NCBI GenBank assembly: GCA_016342415.1
Contig: JAEIOD010000009.1
Coordinates: 1-64,000, forward strand
Origin: Clostridiales bacterium
GTDB lineage: Bacteria > Bacillota > Clostridia > Peptostreptococcales > Acidaminobacteraceae
DNA length: 64,000 nt
Direction: 5' to 3'
Positions 62,259-64,000 of this stretch are shown here, in pieces (the first letter of the stretch is position 1; every line of letters starts with the position of its first letter). A program made the translations under genes and the position numbers. Under the pieces are notes generated by a model, which saw nothing but the letters and a program-made list of their open reading frames with translations, ran no database searches and was not told where the DNA came from.

Positions 62259-62441
62259 ATGGAGAATTTAAAAGCAAGAACAGATGAGAAATTTAAAGAT
62301 TGCAAAGCTTTCTGCCCAGATTGTGGATCGGATTTATTCTTTGCTAATGACGGTTGTTATTGTAAAGGTAGTTTTGCAAAAGAAAGTGATTGTACGTGGC
62401 TATGTGGCAATTGTAGTCCAAGACAAGGTATTGTGAAGTAA
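62259..62441 (+). CDS. 60-aa Cys-rich putative zinc-binding protein
   Basis: A small protein with nine Cys residues among 60: C-K-A-F-C-P-D-C-G near 15-23, C-Y-C near 33-35, then C45 and C-G-N-C near 49-52. The spacing suggests one or two zinc sites or a small Fe-S site. Perfect promoter, ribosome binding site GAGGAGGT and a downstream terminator show it is a real, probably highly expressed gene. I do not recognise a family; an anaerobe could use such a protein in metal handling or redox stress. Confidence 0.8.
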   Translation: MENLKARTDEKFKDCKAFCPDCGSDLFFANDGCYCKGSFAKESDCTWLCGNCSPRQGIVK

Positions 62442-62484
62442 CAGGGAAACCTAATAATTAAGTTTAAAATATGTAATTGATAAC

Positions 62485-62516
62485 AAAGAGTTTACTTGAG
62501 TGAGTAAACTCTTTTT
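62485..62516 (+). terminator. terminator after the Cys-rich gene
   Basis: Twelve-base stem AAAGAGTTTACT / AGTAAACTCTTT, six-base loop, T tail. Confidence 0.88.
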
Positions 62517-62520
62517 GTAC

Positions 62521-62545
62521 AAAAAAATAGCAGTTAAACTGCTAT
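62521..62545 (-). terminator. terminator of the acetamidase/formamidase gene
   Basis: Stem ATAGCAGT / ACTGCTAT with a three-base loop, followed on the minus strand by a run of T. Overlaps the stop codon (62542-62544). Confidence 0.82.
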
Positions 62546-63423
62546 AAATTAAGATATCTAAAATAAAGTTGTGGCATTTTCATACGAGCTGTTTTCTTAG
62601 GATCAACTACTTGACAGATCTCGCTGTCAGCCATTATGCTAATGAGCATTGCAGCATCAGAGTCGTTGTACCCAAGGGATTTTTTAACCCAGTAATGCAT
62701 TTCATAAGCAGCTTTTTCTACGGCCTCGTCCAATGTTTTACAGGAGTAAATGGTATAAAATTGACCGTTTTTAGTCATAATCGGATGACCGTGGGATTTT
62801 TCCTTAATAATATCGAAAGTAACTGTTACTTTACCACCAATTTCAATACCTGTTACATTTGATTCGCCATCTCCCATAGCTGCATGTAAATCACCTAATC
62901 CGAAGAGAGCACCTTTAACAAAAACGGGCAAATATAAAATAGTACCAGTTGAAATCATTTTATTGTCCATATTGCCACCATGTGGTCCTGGTTCACCATT
63001 TGAAATGGATTTAGAAGAAGGTGCAACACCGATAACTCCGATCATTGGATGTATCGGAATGGCCATATCATTAAACTCCGTATAACCATCATAAATATCA
63101 AAACATTTGACAGATGATTTTTTGTGTAAGCTGCCAAATATACCAGCATCCGGTATAGAAGCCATAACTCCGGAAGCATCTATTTCAATGCCATTTATCT
63201 CAACTTTTAAAAAGTCACCAGGCTCAGCACCTTCAATATATATAGGACCAGTGGCAGGATTTACCTGGTTCCAATTCAAAGTATCCAATTGATCGTCTTC
63301 AGATGTGATTTGGCCACCAAAAGCATCAATTGTCTCAATAATGACAGTTTCTTTAGGGCGTACTATTTTTACAGCTACATTGTCTTTAGAAAAACTATAG
63401 AATATATTATCTTTAGTAATCAT
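62542..63423 (-). CDS. acetamidase/formamidase family protein
   Basis: A 293-aa enzyme of the FmdA/AmdA family, which hydrolyses formamide, acetamide or related small amides to ammonia and acid. Landmarks: N-W-N-Q-V-N-P-A-T-G-P-I-Y-I-E-G near 49-64 (the core strand), P-G-D near 67-69, H-P-M-I-G-V-I-G near 124-131, G-P-H-G-G-N-M-D near 145-152 and the metal-region G-D-L-H-A-A-M-G-D-G-E near 174-184. Length fits bacterial members of about 300 residues. AGGAGAGC precedes the ATG. Monocistronic; substrate not predictable. Confidence 0.92.
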   Translation of the reverse strand: MITKDNIFYSFSKDNVAVKIVRPKETVIIETIDAFGGQITSEDDQLDTLNWNQVNPATGPIYIEGAEPGDFLKVEINGIEIDASGVMASIPDAGIFGSLHKKSSVKCFDIYDGYTEFNDMAIPIHPMIGVIGVAPSSKSISNGEPGPHGGNMDNKMISTGTILYLPVFVKGALFGLGDLHAAMGDGESNVTGIEIGGKVTVTFDIIKEKSHGHPIMTKNGQFYTIYSCKTLDEAVEKAAYEMHYWVKKSLGYNDSDAAMLISIMADSEICQVVDPKKTARMKMPQLYFRYLNL

Positions 63424-63564
63424 GGGCTCTCCTTACATATAATCAAGTTACTTAGTATTATAACACAATGAAAAAAGAATTTGAAAATATGGTCTATATA
63501 AATTTACTTATAATGGTTGTTGATTTTTTTTGACTGCTACCATATGCTTGAAGAGGAGGTGCTT

Positions 63565-64000
63565 ATGAGAATAGAAAAAATGAAACTGGAACACAGGGTA
63601 AAAGTGGGTTTATTAATTATAGAAAAATTTAAAAAGTCATATGATGCATTTATAATGTTGCCAAGAAAATACACACTTGAAAGTGATGTTTCGGATTTGG
63701 TAAATGAAATGATAGAAAATGAGAAGGCCGTAGTATTGATAGATGATGATATAATTGGTTTTATAGATATCTCATATGAAGGGGAAATGTTTTATAACAA
63801 GCAGGGTGTTTACACGGCTGAATGGGGTAACTGTATTCCATCAAATAATCTAAAAGGATGTTTGCTATTGTTAAATTATATTTATGATTATATGAATGAC
63901 CATAAGTTATTGGATCATACTATTTCAGTGATGGAAAATGAAAAAGGAGTGATTGAAAAATTATTCAATATGTCATATGGCAGTCGTTGTATGGATGCTC
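63565..64000 (+). CDS. GNAT-like acetyltransferase, N-terminal part (cut by window end)
   Basis: An open frame from ATG 63565 (GAGGAGGTG upstream) runs 145 codons to the window edge without a stop. The visible product starts MRIEKMKLEHRVKVGLLIIE, has a beta strand V-V-L-I-D-D-D-I-I-G-F-I-D-I typical of the GNAT central sheet, and the start of an N-E-K-G-V-I-E-K-L-F-N-M-S-Y-G-S helix-turn like the end of such folds. Probably an N-terminal GNAT domain of a larger protein. Incomplete, so only a family-level call. Confidence 0.6.
   Translation, partial: MRIEKMKLEHRVKVGLLIIEKFKKSYDAFIMLPRKYTLESDVSDLVNEMIENEKAVVLIDDDIIGFIDISYEGEMFYNKQGVYTAEWGNCIPSNNLKGCLLLLNYIYDYMNDHKLLDHTISVMENEKGVIEKLFNMSYGSRCMDA

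Overview
This 64 kb window is a contiguous piece of a low-GC, gene-dense bacterial chromosome. It has no rRNA, tRNA, CRISPR array, insertion sequence or prophage that I can see. The content points to an anaerobic Gram-positive bacterium of the Clostridia type: a four-subunit 2-oxoacid:ferredoxin oxidoreductase, an oxygen-sensitive Fe-S L-serine dehydratase, an SDR-type threonine dehydrogenase, a membrane polyferredoxin with an FMN-binding domain, an SLH-domain surface protein, Bce-type and LiaF-like envelope-stress genes, AGGAGG ribosome binding sites and short U-tailed terminators. UGA is used as an ordinary stop (for example at the ends of the genes stopping at 33890 and 35469), so this is not a Mollicute code. 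The family or genus cannot be fixed from the sequence alone.

Layout. 0-5 kb: cardiolipin synthase, a 72-aa protein, a LacI regulator, and a leftward operon (B3/4-domain protein, DUF1232 protein, TetR). 5-11 kb: membrane-anchored glycerophosphodiesterase, then a HAD phosphatase / aromatic-acid-exporter-like protein / topoisomerase III operon. 11-14.6 kb, leftward: a polyferredoxin-FMN protein with its own two-component system, preceded by three TCACAT repeats at 11-bp period, and a 101-codon gene interrupted by one in-frame UGA in a CxxU context with a bSECIS-like hairpin, i.e. a candidate selenoprotein. 14.7-18 kb: a possible structured RNA, a 52-aa gene coupled to an EamA transporter, and a GH42 beta-galactosidase. 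18.4-22.6 kb: an XRE-cupin regulator plus potABCD (spermidine/putrescine uptake). 22.7-30 kb: a TPR-GAF-GGDEF cyclase followed by a Bce-type module (RR, HK, GT51 glycosyltransferase, ABC ATPase, FtsX permease). 30-36 kb: tldD/tldE, an ornithine-cyclodeaminase-family gene with an L-serine dehydratase, and a PHP phosphoesterase. 36-41 kb: PadR/DUF2812, then threonine dehydrogenase, diguanylate cyclase and transketolase. 41-46 kb: ferredoxin oxidoreductase, a GntR regulator and an aminotransferase; both flanking metabolic promoters share a TTGATATATCA operator.

46-64 kb holds more unusual proteins: a degenerate NRPS-like condensation/adenylation protein, a DEDDh exonuclease, a LiaF-like protein with an acidic tail, a nitroreductase, a 2036-aa lipoprotein with two von Willebrand A domains, a degenerate GGDEF protein, a deoxynucleoside kinase, a lipoprotein-type histidine kinase with a solute-binding sensor, a convergent receiver protein that lacks key residues, an SLH-CAP surface protein, a 60-aa Cys-rich protein behind a consensus promoter, an acetamidase/formamidase, and the start of a GNAT-like gene cut by the window edge.

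The strongest leads are the candidate selenoprotein (14319-14624, minus strand), the degenerate NRPS-like protein (46272-48236), the GT51 enzyme inside a Bce module (26571-27293) and the giant two-vWA lipoprotein (50464-56574). All calls rest on reading the sequence; no database search was possible.
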